A program made the translations under genes and the position numbers. A DNA stretch of 64,000 nt, from the NCBI GenBank assembly GCA_008973525.1, contig WACJ01000357.1, positions 124,001 to 188,000 of the forward strand. The letters are read 5' to 3'. Positions 23,938-35,072 of the stretch are shown piece by piece. Numbering within the stretch: position 1 is the first letter of the stretch; every line of letters begins with the position of its first letter. The stretch comes from Stenopsyche tienmushanensis. Lineage: Eukaryota > Arthropoda > Insecta > Trichoptera > Stenopsychidae. The notes beneath the pieces were generated by a model. The model ran no database searches. It saw only the letters and a list, made by a program, of their open reading frames with translations, and was not told where the DNA came from.

Positions 23938-24062
23938 AGTGTTTGTGTAATATATAATAAAATAGGCTTGCTATTGGTTTAGTGGTTGCTTTATACTACC
24001 TAAACACACGGTAGAGATGACGGGGATGATTTATGCGCTACGCATGCGCGTAGGTAGTAGTA
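23938..24062 (+). repeat. Dispersed repeat with CGCATGCG core, copy 1
   Basis: It shares 'gtgtttgtgtaatat.taataaaata.gcttgct' and 'ttttat.ctac.ta.acac' with the copy at 26256. Both lead into a palindromic core ('cgctacgcatgcgcgtag' here). The family is unidentified and non-coding. The core resembles a GCGCATGCGC (NRF1/Erect wing-type) site. Confidence 0.75.
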
Positions 24063-26255
24063 GTTGTAGTGGTAGTCCCGTGGTTAAACAATTGGATTTG
24101 TAACTTAATCATATTGGATTCAAAAATACAGAAGATGTGGCTGGCGATGATATTTTTAAAAATATATGTGCGCCATAAAAAATTGTCAGCAATGGTTCTA
24201 CGAAAAGGATTGCATATTTATTATATTTTATTGCTTCATATATTCTTAATTTTAAGATAAGGACCAAATCTCTGGTTCTAAATCGATGAGATCCAATCGG
24301 GAGGTCATGGACATGTAACGGCGAAACGTCATTAATTGGCTTCTTTCAAACTCGCCGTCATATTGAATAGAGCATATATTATGAATATCATTGAAAAGAG
24401 TCTCTTTTAAACCTTATAATATTCAGGTTTATTTATGTTTGGATAATCAGGACAATAAAGAACCCGAACGCCAAGTCTTGGGCAATTGGAGAGAGAATAT
24501 CCAAGATCGATGAAATTAGCGGAATGTGTCATCAGTAATAGGAGATTTTCTTACAGTACTGTGTGAATTACAGATATACACATGTATGTAATTATTTTGA
24601 AATAACGTCATTGTCACATTTCACTAATAGATCCCACTCTTCTATAAAATACATGGAAAACCATTGGAAATCATAATTTAAAAGCTTTAATTAATTTAAT
24701 CGTAAATTCGTTAACATGATTTACAAAATCGATCGTTGAAATTGTCTCAGAAGTATTGTATATTGCGATGCTATTTCGGGAGCAAAGTAAAATTGTTTTA
24801 TTTGCTATTTTTTCATGAAATATTTGTATTCAAATCACGTTCGCCAAATGAAAAGAAAATCGTTCGCGTCTTTTGTATGAATAAGAAAATCCGCAGAAAA
24901 GAAAGGATTTTGAGCGAAAGTACATAGCATATTAATGGAAAATGGTTTTTACAGTACAAAAAGGGTAATGTTAAAGTAATTTAGTACAAGAAACACAAGA
25001 AGATGTTGGCTTATGGCATTATTGTATTAATTTAAATTCAAATCTACCCTAAATTATTTTTAATCGCATTCACGCCCATGGACTATTAAATAACGCGGGG
25101 ATGTTATGACGAAGGTCGATGTTGTTGTTTTTTTTTGTATTGCGAGGACGATTAATTTATTTAAAGAACAATGAAAATATCCCTCATACGAATGTTTGTT
25201 TCGTAAGGATTCTGGAAGAATTCCATTGTCAGATTTTCCTCTTTATTATCCACAACGCACTTTATCCACTATTTCGCCATATCTTCTTGTCAATACTTGT
25301 GGCAGATAAGGTGACAATAAAAGACAGGCGATTGGATAAAAGGACAGAGGTTCACGACCTTGGTAACCTTAAAAAAACCTGAAAAAAAGGAGCTGCGAGC
25401 TAAAAAGGATCTGCTAGAAAGCTCGTGTTAACGAAAGCGCTCGTGATATTTATGAGGATGTTAGTGGTAATAATAATAACTTTCGGTAAAATAATGATGT
25501 TTACCATTTTCGATATTATTAACGATCTTCAGCTTATGATATTTGATACTTTTTCGCAAAATAAGCTTCGCTATATGGAATATCATATGCGATAAAAACA
25601 ACAATATCAACGTTCGTTCCATGGATGATTTCTAGCTTTCATACGCCATTAATTTGTGCAAAAAAATATCAAATCTGTTTTTTTTATCTATACGAAGATA
25701 TACGATTACGAAATTATCCTAAAGCTTTCATTTGTATGGACGAAGAGCCCTAATTAAAAATCTTCTTCAGCAAACTGATGAAAACCGGATGAATCCAATA
25801 CGAGTCTCATATTTATTAGCTTTCATTGGATAAAAATATATCACTGTTATAATTAAAATTAATACGGTCTAATTAGCAATTATTATTAATGAAGTGATCT
25901 GGTTGATATTCCTACAAATCATGGGGAAAATAACGACGAAATATTAACAGAAAACATAGGGTGTGCTTGAAAAAAGGTTTTTTTTATAAGTGACATGCTT
26001 ATTTATAGAAACGACCCTTTAACATGATTTTGAAATATCTCTTGAATTAACACAATTATTCAAATTATATATTTGGGTGGTATTTTTGTGGTAAATAAGT
26101 ACTCAGCTCTTTATTTTCATAACTTTAGTTCAATATAAGAGGCCATGCGTCATATTTAAATTATGTAGAAATGAAACTTTTTAGCTCTTAGTTAAAGTTT
26201 ACTTTATGCATTATTTTTTTACATTATTTTATGAAATTGTTAATTAAAATATTAA
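24063..26255. other. Non-coding stretch
   Basis: A complex patch at about 25080-25450 ('acaggcgattggataaaagg', 'gctcgtgttaacgaaagcgc') is a possible non-coding element. The remainder is AT-rich. Short frames here have no recognised domain. Confidence 0.35.
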
Positions 26256-26430
26256 GCTGTGTTTGTGTAATATGTAATAAAATATGCTTGCTGCTGGTGT
26301 GGTTGTTGTTTTATGCTACGTATAGACACACACACATTGTAGAAGCGGCGCGGCGCATGCGTGTAGCGCCTCTATAATGTATTTTCGACTTATTACCGGT
26401 TGGGTTTCACTTTTCGTGACGTTCTAGGCA
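26256..26430 (+). repeat. Dispersed repeat with GCGCATGCG core, copy 2
   Basis: The left part matches 23938-24062. The right part ('attgtagaagcggcgcggcg', core 'gcgcatgcgtgtagcg', then 'gtttcacttttcgtgacgtt') matches the inverted copy at 60370-60520. This copy therefore links the other two into one family. Confidence 0.75.
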
Positions 26431-26681
26431 ATTTGCCTAATCGCATTAATACAAGTTCCACTTCGAAATTCCTAATTTTGAATTTAAAAGTTATTTTAAG
26501 GCGTCTTCTCACTTTACAAATTTAAAAAAATCGATTTTTATTTTATTTTAAATTTTGAAAGTACATATCTTCAAAAATGTTATATCGAAATTTCATAAAG
26601 ATTGAACGAGTCTAACTACATTTTTGGGCGACCGTTAGGTGACTACCTGAGAGCACCCGGCTGCATACGTATTGTTCAGAC

Positions 26682-26862
26682 TCATGGTGCAAGTACAAGA
26701 AAGTGGTGAAAAACAATCAGATAGAAACTTTTAAACATCCTCTTGCTCTAGCTGAGGATGTTCACGAGGTTTTGAAACAGATGTATGAAGATCTTCGAAG
26801 GAAATACCCAAAATAACAACGAGTGTTTCAACAGCTGTGTCTGGGCAATTTTTCTGCAACCA
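26682..26862 (+). pseudogene. Transposase fragment inside the Kolobok-like element
   Basis: The frame from 26682 runs to a stop after 'RRKYPK'. The homologous continuation 'GNTQNNNECF' sits in another frame, so there is one frameshift between the 'YEDL' and 'TQN' segments. About 60 codons of a much longer transposase survive. The known family order is 'SWC.y', 'yKH...lp..v', 'i...y.DL', then 'c..g.TQN.NEs'; the fragment matches this order. Confidence 0.65.
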
Positions 26863-26894
26863 AAACTTTAAACGCGTTTATCTCAAAACAAGGT

Positions 26895-27222
26895 TTTTCG
26901 GTGGCTTGTTGATGAAATTTCGGAAACTATCCGGCCGATTGTCATGAAATTTGAATGACATATTCTTTATAGTTATGGCTATAGCACATATTATCAGATT
27001 TTTGAAATTTTGATTTTAAGTAATTTTTTTTTACAAAAAACTGCAAAAAAACGCGTTTTTTTTCACTTTTTCGTAAAACGTGCGCCATTTTGTTATTTTC
27101 GCAAATATCAAAAATCTGATGATATGCGCTATAGCCATTGATATACTGAATCTAAAACTGTTTTATTTTTTTGTTTCAAATGACCCATTTCGGAGATGCC
27201 ATCAACAAGCCACGAACATAAC
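26895..27222. repeat. Imperfect internal palindrome of the Kolobok-like element
   Basis: 'gtggcttgttgatg' at about 26900 reappears inverted as 'catcaacaagccac' at 27200. 'atggctatagcacatat' at about 26972-26988 reappears inverted as 'atatgcgctatagccat' at about 27123. The arms are roughly 120 bases with an approximately 70-base centre. The structure could form a long hairpin when transcribed. Confidence 0.7.
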
Positions 27223-27422
27223 ATTTCTACACGGGTTTTTCGATGCTACTGTTTTATTATAATAATTGTTCAAAAAAATAAAAATATTTTTTTTTCTTGT
27301 ACTTGAAAGATGTGTTTATTACATAAGATTCATTTTATCTTATAATTTTTAGCGAAAATCCTCGAAAAAAAATCGTGAAAATAGCCTATTTTTGAGGCGC
27401 CTAAAGTGAGAAGACGCCTTAA

Positions 27423-28680
27423 TGCATTTTCAATAAGAAGATATTACAACTGATTAACCTGGTGGATTGATTTTGTTTGGTGAGTTTTCTTGCAGCATAA
27501 TATTTTACTAGGAAAAAAATCAAACAACGGACTAAGCAAAAAAAATGATATTAAATTTTCACAGTTGTCGCGTGAATGTCATCAGGATCTCTTTAATTTC
27601 CGCAAATTCTAAGCTTCCTCTTCCGTTTTCAGAAAACACGACGCAATAAAGCTTTCGAAGCGATACCTTGCGCAATAGAAGACATAAATCTCGAAAAAGC
27701 GAGCGCTTTTTAACGATACCGCCGCCGAGAAAACTTGCGTATTTTTCACGTATCCATTCGAAGTATTTGACTTCGCATAAAAGGGCGACACAGATCTCGG
27801 CACTCTCCCATTATGCCCACAAACACCCATATGACGATTCAAAATAGAACGCTTTAAAGCGTCGGCTTGTATTGTGTTCAGAATAGATTACTTTATGAAG
27901 AGGTTCTAGCCGAGAGTGACGTTAATTGCATCTGTCTAGTGGAGATTTATATTCTTGTTTTCTCCGCTCTGATGAAGATGACAGCTGGGCCTATCGGTGA
28001 AATCAACACAGGTTCCCCAAATAAAAAATGGCACTGCCAGCGAAACACTCTTTAATGGAGTGTCTTCGATTTACACGTTTCGCCAATGCAAACGAGCATA
28101 AAAATAGGTCTGGAAGATTTGCGGCGAGAAGGAAGAAAAACGTCACTGGCGTCCATAAGACAAATAGAATGACATCTATTCGGTTCAAGGCTAGCAACGA
28201 CTCTGGATAGAATTTAAGAGCGAATGCACGAAAAAATAGCTCTTCCTGTTGCCATAGAGATTTCATTACAATGACGAGAAGGTATTTGGAAAGGTGCCAC
28301 ACTTCTTGTATTTTCAAGTGTGACCGTTGCGTGCATCGATGCTTCTCAAACTCTTCGATTTTGGCATAACCTCAGCAATATCTTATCTATCTATAGGCAA
28401 TAATGCAGAGCCAATAAAATCAATCTTAAAATGGCAAAAAATCACGTTAAGATTCCTCCAATATTACACAAAAGGTAATTAAAAACGATTACCAATGAGA
28501 GTTCTTATAGAAGCATAAACGACAAAAAACAGAATACAGATGGCGTATAGACACTTTAATAAATACATTATAAATAGTGAATAACACTTTAATATAATGC
28601 TATTAAATATCAATTAGAATCTTAAACAATTTTGTCAATTTACATATATTTGACATGGGATGTATTCAAAAATCCATGTA
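27423..28680. other. Non-coding stretch with complex block
   Basis: The 27600-28330 part is richer and more complex, with CG dinucleotides and overlapping short frames on both strands (77, 62, 104 and 60 codons), none recognised. It is a candidate non-coding element. The flanks are AT-rich. Confidence 0.3.
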
Positions 28681-30000
28681 CAGTAGGCTCTCGATTATTC
28701 GGGCTAATGCTGGGGAGGAAGAACACGGATAACTTTTTATTTTTATATCGGAAAGAACTAACGTTTAAGAATACTATCAGTAAATTTTAAGTCGATATAA
28801 ATGAAATTCGCAAATTTATACGCGAAGCTACGCTGCGCGAAGCTGAGGAGAGGAGAAACTTTAAACACATTTTTCTCGAAACTACTTTTTTCAAGCTCAT
28901 GGAAGTGCTCCCATATGCCCTAGATGAGCATACATCATGAAATTTGTCAGACACGTGTACAATAAACGTCTTCATCGTTTGATCTATAATTATTTAAATA
29001 TACTCAGAAGTTTTTATTTGATGAATAAAAAATGGTGGTAAAAACTCACACTTTTTTTCAAGTGCTCACTATTTTTTTATTTTCCAATTTATCTTCTTAA
29101 TTATAGGTCAAACTATGCATAATATTATACGAAATAAAAATATGCTTAATTTTATTGCTGAAAATCACTTGTCTTGGATTTGAAACTTCCGCGGTGAAGA
29201 ATCTCATCGCTTGCGCACCAACATACGCGGCTCTTTCCACTTTTTTTCCATTCCCAGTGGCCATTCTCACTGTCATACTTTGTAAAACTTTAAAAAATAT
29301 GCTTATGTTCAATAAAGATAACCTAGTTAACACACTGAATATCAGCAATCTATATTCAGTACTTTTTGCATTAAAAAAAAATGTTAAAAAATCGATCACT
29401 TTTAGGCCCAACAAGGCAGAAACGTCTCCTAAGCAGACAAATGACGGTTAGTAGTAAGTATTATAAAAAATTTATATACGAGTATATTAATAAAATATCT
29501 GTGATTTTTCCTCTTAGATGTTTTCCCTATCCACGCTTTCAAAACATTTTAAATTCCAATAATCCACATAATTCAGATGTATCATTTGGTTCATTATCTT
29601 CAGATTGCATTAATCTATTTCCATACCAGGAATAATCTTTCATCATGATCGAACAAGTATATTTGGCTTTAATTTTCACCGAATTGTGTTATTCCATGTA
29701 TAGCATCAAATATCGTAATTTTTTTCTAGGAGAAGATCAAGAACTCAGGAAGATTTTTCATTGGTGTTCCCTTAAAAAATCAGGCGTATTTACTTTCCCA
29801 TTCCCAATACTCAAATACTAAGCGAATATATCTTTTGATGAAAAGAGACAATGAACATAGTCATTTATATGACAGTTGGTCCTTTTGGATGGCATCGACA
29901 CGTTCATCTCGATGGCTCACTGAGTGACGTTCAGAAATGATTGCATATTCGATGACGATGATGTAAAATTATCGATTATGTTTAATAAGTTTTGATCTTA
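28681..30000 (-). mobile_element. Tigger/pogo-like element, copy 2
   Basis: It begins TA/CAGTAGGCTCTCGATTATTCG, matching copy 1. Sequence at 29430-29495 ('gacaaatgacggttagtagt...tatacgagtatattaa') aligns with 16942-17010. The stretch 'caggaagatttttcattgg' at about 29743 aligns with 17609. The terminal part is about 500 bases longer than in copy 1 (28740-29390), so something is inserted there or was deleted from copy 1. The minus-strand transposase is badly broken; 'FKGTPMKNLPEFL' and 'WEWESKYA' lie where copy 1 has 'IGKANKPREL'. The far terminus was not found. Confidence 0.65.
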
Positions 30001-31495
30001 AGCTTTTGATCAGTTCTGATGGATCATATCATTCCATATGAGCACCAGAAGACTTGAGTTTATCATGATAATTTATCGAGCATGAACCACTTCCATAGGG
30101 ATCCTTAACAGAATTGCTATAAAAATCATATTAAACGTTGTTATTAGGATGTAATACAATTTTATAACTTTTTTTTTTTGGAAAATTTCAATTCAATAAT
30201 TAATAGTTGTGAGGAGTTTTAAAGTTATGACGCTTTTTAGATGAGAGTATGTTTATGGCTGGCGGTACGCAATTTCGCTAGTTACAACAGCAAGTACGTG
30301 CGCCCGAATATAGGGTGTTAATTCAATCGATTCACCAAGTATATATGCATTTGATTATGGATTTAAAGACCATCACGAAAGCTCAATAATTAGGTTTTTG
30401 GTGTTTAAAATAAGATGAAAAGAATTATATATAAATAAATATAAAACAAACTTGGGAACTGAGTATTTTGGAGTCGGGTTTTTGAGGCGTGGGTACAAAA
30501 ACACGAAATTGCATGATGTTCTTATGCAATATATTTTTTTATAGCAAGCTTCGTTAAGACATTTCGGCTGTTCAAATTAATTGGATACTGTTATAGAGCG
30601 TCTGTAATTAATTGTATGGATATACAAAAGGATAAAATGTATTTTTGCTGAAATATTAGACACGGATCCAAGAAACGGCGGATTTGGAAATCGAGGATCG
30701 TTTGATTTATTTCTTGCACGTGAAATGTGGCGCTTAAGAAAGAGAAGAGGCTAGTTGTGGGAGCAGTGAGGCGATAGACTCGAGTGGGTGGTCAAGTCAA
30801 AGACTGTTTTATCAACTTCAACTTTTTTTCAACAAAAGATCTATATGAAATATAAGAGTAGTAAATATTTATACGTGCGAGCTTTTGAGCGTTTTTTTCA
30901 ATAGAACTATTTAAAATTCTTGCACGGAATGGAATTAAATCGTGAATCAGCGAAGATCCAAATACAAATACTATCGGATTCCGGCTGTCGAAGCGAGTGC
31001 CAGCTTGTCAGGTAATAAACCGCAACGATTGCCGAAAATGCAGACTTGCAATCAAAACTGCCTGTTAGACGAATTTCATAAAATCCTGCGGTACTCTTCA
31101 TGGTTGTCTGCAAAAGCTGTCTTCCCATGTTAAAATGCGGCACAAATATCGAGCAATGGCTTTAAAGCTGATCACTGCCAGGGCAGGGCTTGCCAACCGG
31201 AAATGATTGTTTCAGAAAAGGGTAGCCTTTGAAAATGTCGAAATCAACCGGAAGATTATTAAATCACGGACATCAGCAAGGGTAAATTGGGAAATCACCA
31301 CGTGATGCGGAAGCAAGGTTGCATCAACCGTGTGATCATTGGGGATAATTTCTGATAATTGAATTAACACGAGGTCTTCAAACGATAGCATATATGACAA
31401 CCAATACCAAACGCAATGTTACAAATCGCATATTTCCCTAAATGATCAGAAATTACATTATTTAAGAGCCATAAACATATTCATTAGAAGTTATA
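30001..31495. other. Non-coding stretch
   Basis: A more complex patch at about 30640-31200 includes overlapping unrecognised 78- and 63-codon frames on opposite strands. The rest is AT-rich. Confidence 0.35.
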
Positions 31496-31675
31496 GAGGA
31501 GACCCACGGTAATCCGGTCACAGTCTAATCCGACACCTCCTTGTAGTCCGACATCATAATTCATATTTTTTCGGATTACAAATACTCTTTTCCATAAAAC
31601 TCCGGATTATAAGGGGTCGGAGGTAGCACTCTATATTCCTTGCAAAATGTTTGTCGGATTACCGCGGATCTGTTG
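31496..31675. mobile_element. Tigger-type MITE, 180 bp, with TA flanks
   Basis: The ends are inverted repeats of about 23 bases with mismatches ('cacggtaatccgg' against inverted 'cgcggtaatccga'), each bounded by TA (31494-31495 and 31676-31677). The left half matches the terminus of the Tigger-like element at 58064 ('taatccgac', 'cctTGTAGTCCGACATC'), so it is a non-autonomous relative of that element. There is no coding content. Confidence 0.75.
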
Positions 31676-31677
31676 TA

Positions 31678-32094
31678 ATTTGATTTAAAACATGTTAGCA
31701 GAAATAATAATCGATATGTGTTTGTAAATATCTAGAATAGTTGTATTTAAATATACTTAACGGACTGTAGAGAGATTCGTAGACGTTGTTCAAAAAAATA
31801 GTTCTTACCTGCAACAAAATAAAAAGGAGATTAGTAAATGAAATTAGGCATCTTGAAAATAATCAAAGACATTTGATATAATTTTGAATTAAGCAAATAA
31901 ATTTGAGATTGAATATATCAATATTCATAATAGATCGTCTCAACCTATATTTTGTCTCATATCCTGCTTTATAAAACAATAAATCTATGACAATTAAAAT
32001 CGGGATAGGATCAACTATGATTGAGTAGCGTAAGCCGATGAGCTGGGATCCAAACCAACATTGCGCCAATATCATGCATCCATATAATATTTTT
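31678..32094. other. Non-coding stretch
   Basis: Nothing recognised; it leads into the ~120-bp repeats. Confidence 0.45.
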
Positions 32095-32338
32095 ACTATG
32101 CCTATGTTATTTCTGCAAGTATAAACAATAACTTGACAAAGTTTTATTGCAATCGGATGAACGGTATGGCAGCACATCGAATACGGACAAACAAACATTA
32201 TTTTTATATATTAAACTATGCTTATGTTACTTGCGCAATTTTTAGTAATAATTGGACGAAGATTTATTGTAATCTGATGAACAGTATGGCAGCGCATTAC
32301 ATACGAACAAACATATATTAATTTTTATATATAAGATT
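32095..32338 (+). repeat. Two tandem ~120-bp repeat units
   Basis: 'actatgc.tatgtta' starts at 32095 and 32215, period 120. The same internal blocks as at 1776-2045 are present ('aagttttattgcaatcggatgaacggtatggcagc'). A 62-codon frame runs through both units and simply translates the repeat twice; it is not a gene. Confidence 0.85.
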
Positions 32339-33890
32339 ATTCACACATCGATCTTCTTCTATATCAAACTCCTATTTAAATAGTCCAATTCTATTGTAAC
32401 GATATATGGAAGGTAATGGAAAGTCTTTCGAGAAGATCTTTCACATGCGATAAATTCGAAAATAATTTGATTTAAATTAATTGAAAAGGCTGTCATTTAG
32501 ATATTACTAATTTCAGAGAATATGCTATATATGCAAAAATATATACTTATTTGAAATAAGGGGGGGTTTTCTCTTTATTTCCCGAATCATTCGCTTTACG
32601 ATATTAATAAATCCGTTTTATATGTACTCTGGCCATTATAAATCTGATAGAAATAAATTATTGGAAATTCTGCCGGGAACAGAAGCCGTTGAAATGCTCC
32701 CGAGGCTTCGAATCGTCGAGGCTCCAAAAGCAATTAAACATGCAAATTCAGGCACGCCCATCGAATTCTCACCACCCCTGCCCACGACTATGAGACAAGA
32801 ATAAAATATTTCACCATTTTGCAGAATTGAAACCGCGCCAAAGACAATAGTTATTGGCCTGATGTGACTCGACTTTTGCCTGTCACAAACGACGACGATC
32901 AGATCTCTATCGGGATTCTTCGAAATCGAATATGCTTCTATCGAATCTTATATCGAAGCTTTTAATCAATTGATTGCAACAAGCGTCTATAGACGCGACC
33001 GAGAACTCGTCTTTAAACGCAGGGCCTTTCAGAGAAAATGCGTACCGCGTATTTAAAAGGATAAAAATGTCATTTGACAAAATAATATTGATTTAAGATT
33101 ACTGTTTAGAAGTCGTTTATGTCATGTTTTTAGTCTGACATATTGACTAGCTAAGTTAAAGCTCCAGGTAGCATTCTTTTTTGTCATCTCTTTATAGTCA
33201 CAAGCCTCATATTTTAATCCTGGTTGCTATTTTTTAAAACTATATCCGTTAATGATATTTCGGGATGCAGCTATAAAAATATGTTAGCTCTATTTGGCTT
33301 TTATTCAAATTTATATGCAAAAAATTAAATATGCATTTATGAAAATATCTAGGACTGTCACGATAAAAAGTGACAACCCTTCATTTGCGGGTGAAATAAA
33401 ATATTTTTAAAATCATATACAAAATATTATGGCCTTTGGGGATGGCTTTTGCTTTTCATACATGGCAGTTAATCGGTTAATTCATCTATTAACACTCCCC
33501 GGGGGGTATTAACGAGCCCAGCTGTATTTTCTATTACGCGCAGTTTTCACAAAAATGATCACAACTGTTTTCTTATTGATAATAATTTGATAAAAAAGAG
33601 AAGTATTATGAAGTGTATAATATTTAAAACTTATATATTTATATTTCTATTTGAAGAAACTACCCAAATAGGTCTTTTTTTATTAATTTCACAAATGGAA
33701 TATTGTCGAAGTCTTTTGAAATCATTTTATGCGATGCCACGTGTTTGTCATATCAAAATATTTTGCATATTGCTCAGTTAAATACTAAAAGTGAAATAAA
33801 TAAGGTATTTATACCTATTAAATGTCTAAGAATTGGAGCTATTCATAGATTGTATATAATATTTATCATTCATCTGAAAATCAAACAAAA
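32339..33890. other. Non-coding stretch with complex block
   Basis: The 32600-33060 part is GC-richer ('cgaggcttcgaatcgtcgag', 'cgcgaccgagaactcg') and may be a conserved non-coding element. The 60-codon frame at 32622-32804 is unrecognised. The flanks are AT-rich. Confidence 0.3.
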
Positions 33891-33892
33891 AT

Positions 33893-35070
33893 GATATTTG
33901 ATAATGTGTAAGTATGACTTTTATTCAAAGAAAAAGTAGAAAAAATAATTTGAACAGTTTTGTGCACACAGACGTTTTTGTCGATATTCACCGGCTAAAC
34001 CTAACCTTTTTTGTCAGTGTGTTTAAGGAAAGATTACACAACTAAAAATGATTTTTACCAGCCCTCTGATCGATAAATCCTCTCAGCAACAGCAGAAAAA
34101 AACAAGTCAAGACCTTGCTGCCTTCTAATACGCCCTACCCAGTCATCATGGACCCCACAGAAGTCAGTATTGGCTCATTCAGTACTATTCGCAAGGGTCT
34201 TTCCGATGTTTGTATAAAGAAGAAAGGAGGAAGATCGCTAAATATGATCGAGCGCTGACCGGACAAGTGTGTCGCGATCAAATTCTAATTGATAACACCG
34301 TGTAGATTGTAGCCTAAGTTAAGAAATTTCTCCAAGTAGACTTCAGTCGAATAAAATTAGCAAAGGAATTCAAGTCTGCTGGTTATCTCTCCGTTAAAAA
34401 GGGTAAAACAATCACTTCTAACTTAGCGCCATTGGCGGAAAAGGCTTGAATTTGGAACCGAAGGTCGACCGTATCCTATTAGATGGTTTGTAGTGGAGCT
34501 GGTTCAAGGCGAAAGAAGCCCCTGAGTAAGTCAACTCAACCAACAGTCAAGCATGAAAGCAAACGAATTTTATGTCCCTTGACTCCGGCTACTGCACTCT
34601 AATAGAAGGCAACATGGACCAGGAGCTCAATAAAAACGTTTTGAAAAGCGATTTGTAAGAAACAGTTCGATTTCATGCACTGGAAGAACGAATTGTATGT
34701 CAACACAAAAGACACATCAGGCACACTGTCCGTTCCGTCAAAAAGTGCTTAGAGGAGAATAATTGGGAAGTCCTTCCTTGGCCTGCCCAGTCTTCGGACA
34801 TGAATCCAATCGAGAAGCTTATATCTTCGATGACTAATCGATTGCAAGCCGTAATTGATGCAAAAGGTAGCCCGACAAAGTACTGAACAAAACTGTTCAA
34901 ATGTTTTTTTCTATTTTTTGTCTTACTTTTTCTTTCAATGAAATCCATATTTATACATTATCTAATATAATAGTAATACTATCTTTTACATTTTAAATGG
35001 GTGTGATTCGACTAAAAACGAAGCAAAAATAAACATTTGCAAAACATGTGAACAGTTTTGAGCGGCACTG
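33893..35070 (+). mobile_element. Tc1-like element relic
   Basis: The right end, read inverted, is CAGTGCCGCTCAAAACTGTT, flanked by TA at 35071-35072. Inner inverted arms of about 70 bases are visible (left 33893-33964, right about 34884-34966, sharing 'tttgaacagttttgt'). The matching outer left terminus was not found. Between them lies a broken Tc1-type transposase on the plus strand. It looks like a Tc1 element with long, subdivided inverted repeats that has lost its left tip. Confidence 0.75.
34150..34885 (+). pseudogene. Tc1-like transposase relic
   Basis: Early sequence carries 'KKKGGRS' in the position of the family's GRP-type linker. The end carries 'ENNWEVLPWPAQSSDMNPIE' in one frame, matching the Tc1 signature 'W....l.wPaqSPDlNPIE', followed by 'TNRLQ'. 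An earlier segment 'QHKRHIRHTVRSVKKCLEEN' sits where the family has 'qDn.pkHta..v..~'. Stops and shifts occur throughout, and the catalytic D before NPIE appears intact while the preceding SP is changed to SS. The copy is dead. Confidence 0.75.
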
Positions 35071-35072
35071 TA

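Larger units (their letters stand above)
26500..27418 (+). mobile_element. Kolobok-like DNA transposon remnant, 919 bp, TTAA flanked
   Basis: The ends are perfect 17-base inverted repeats (GGCGTCTTCTCACTTTA) and both are bounded by TTAA (26496-26499 and 27419-27422). TTAA targets are used by piggyBac and Kolobok elements. Inside, 26682-26815 encodes 'SWCKYKKVVKNNQIETFKHP' and 'EVLKQMYEDL'. One frameshift later comes 'GNTQNNNECFNSCVW', resembling the 'TQN.NEs.n..vW' motif of a transposase family found in many invertebrates. I associate that motif with Kolobok/Mutator-like elements from memory. The right half is an imperfect internal palindrome instead of coding sequence, so this is a deletion derivative. 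Confidence 0.75.

Noticed and set aside
28028..28317. Overlapping 104-codon minus and 60-codon plus frames
   Set aside because: No recognised domain in either; both are open because the block has few AT-rich stops.
32133..32321. 62-codon frame containing a repeated peptide
   Set aside because: It is only the translation of two ~120-bp repeat units.
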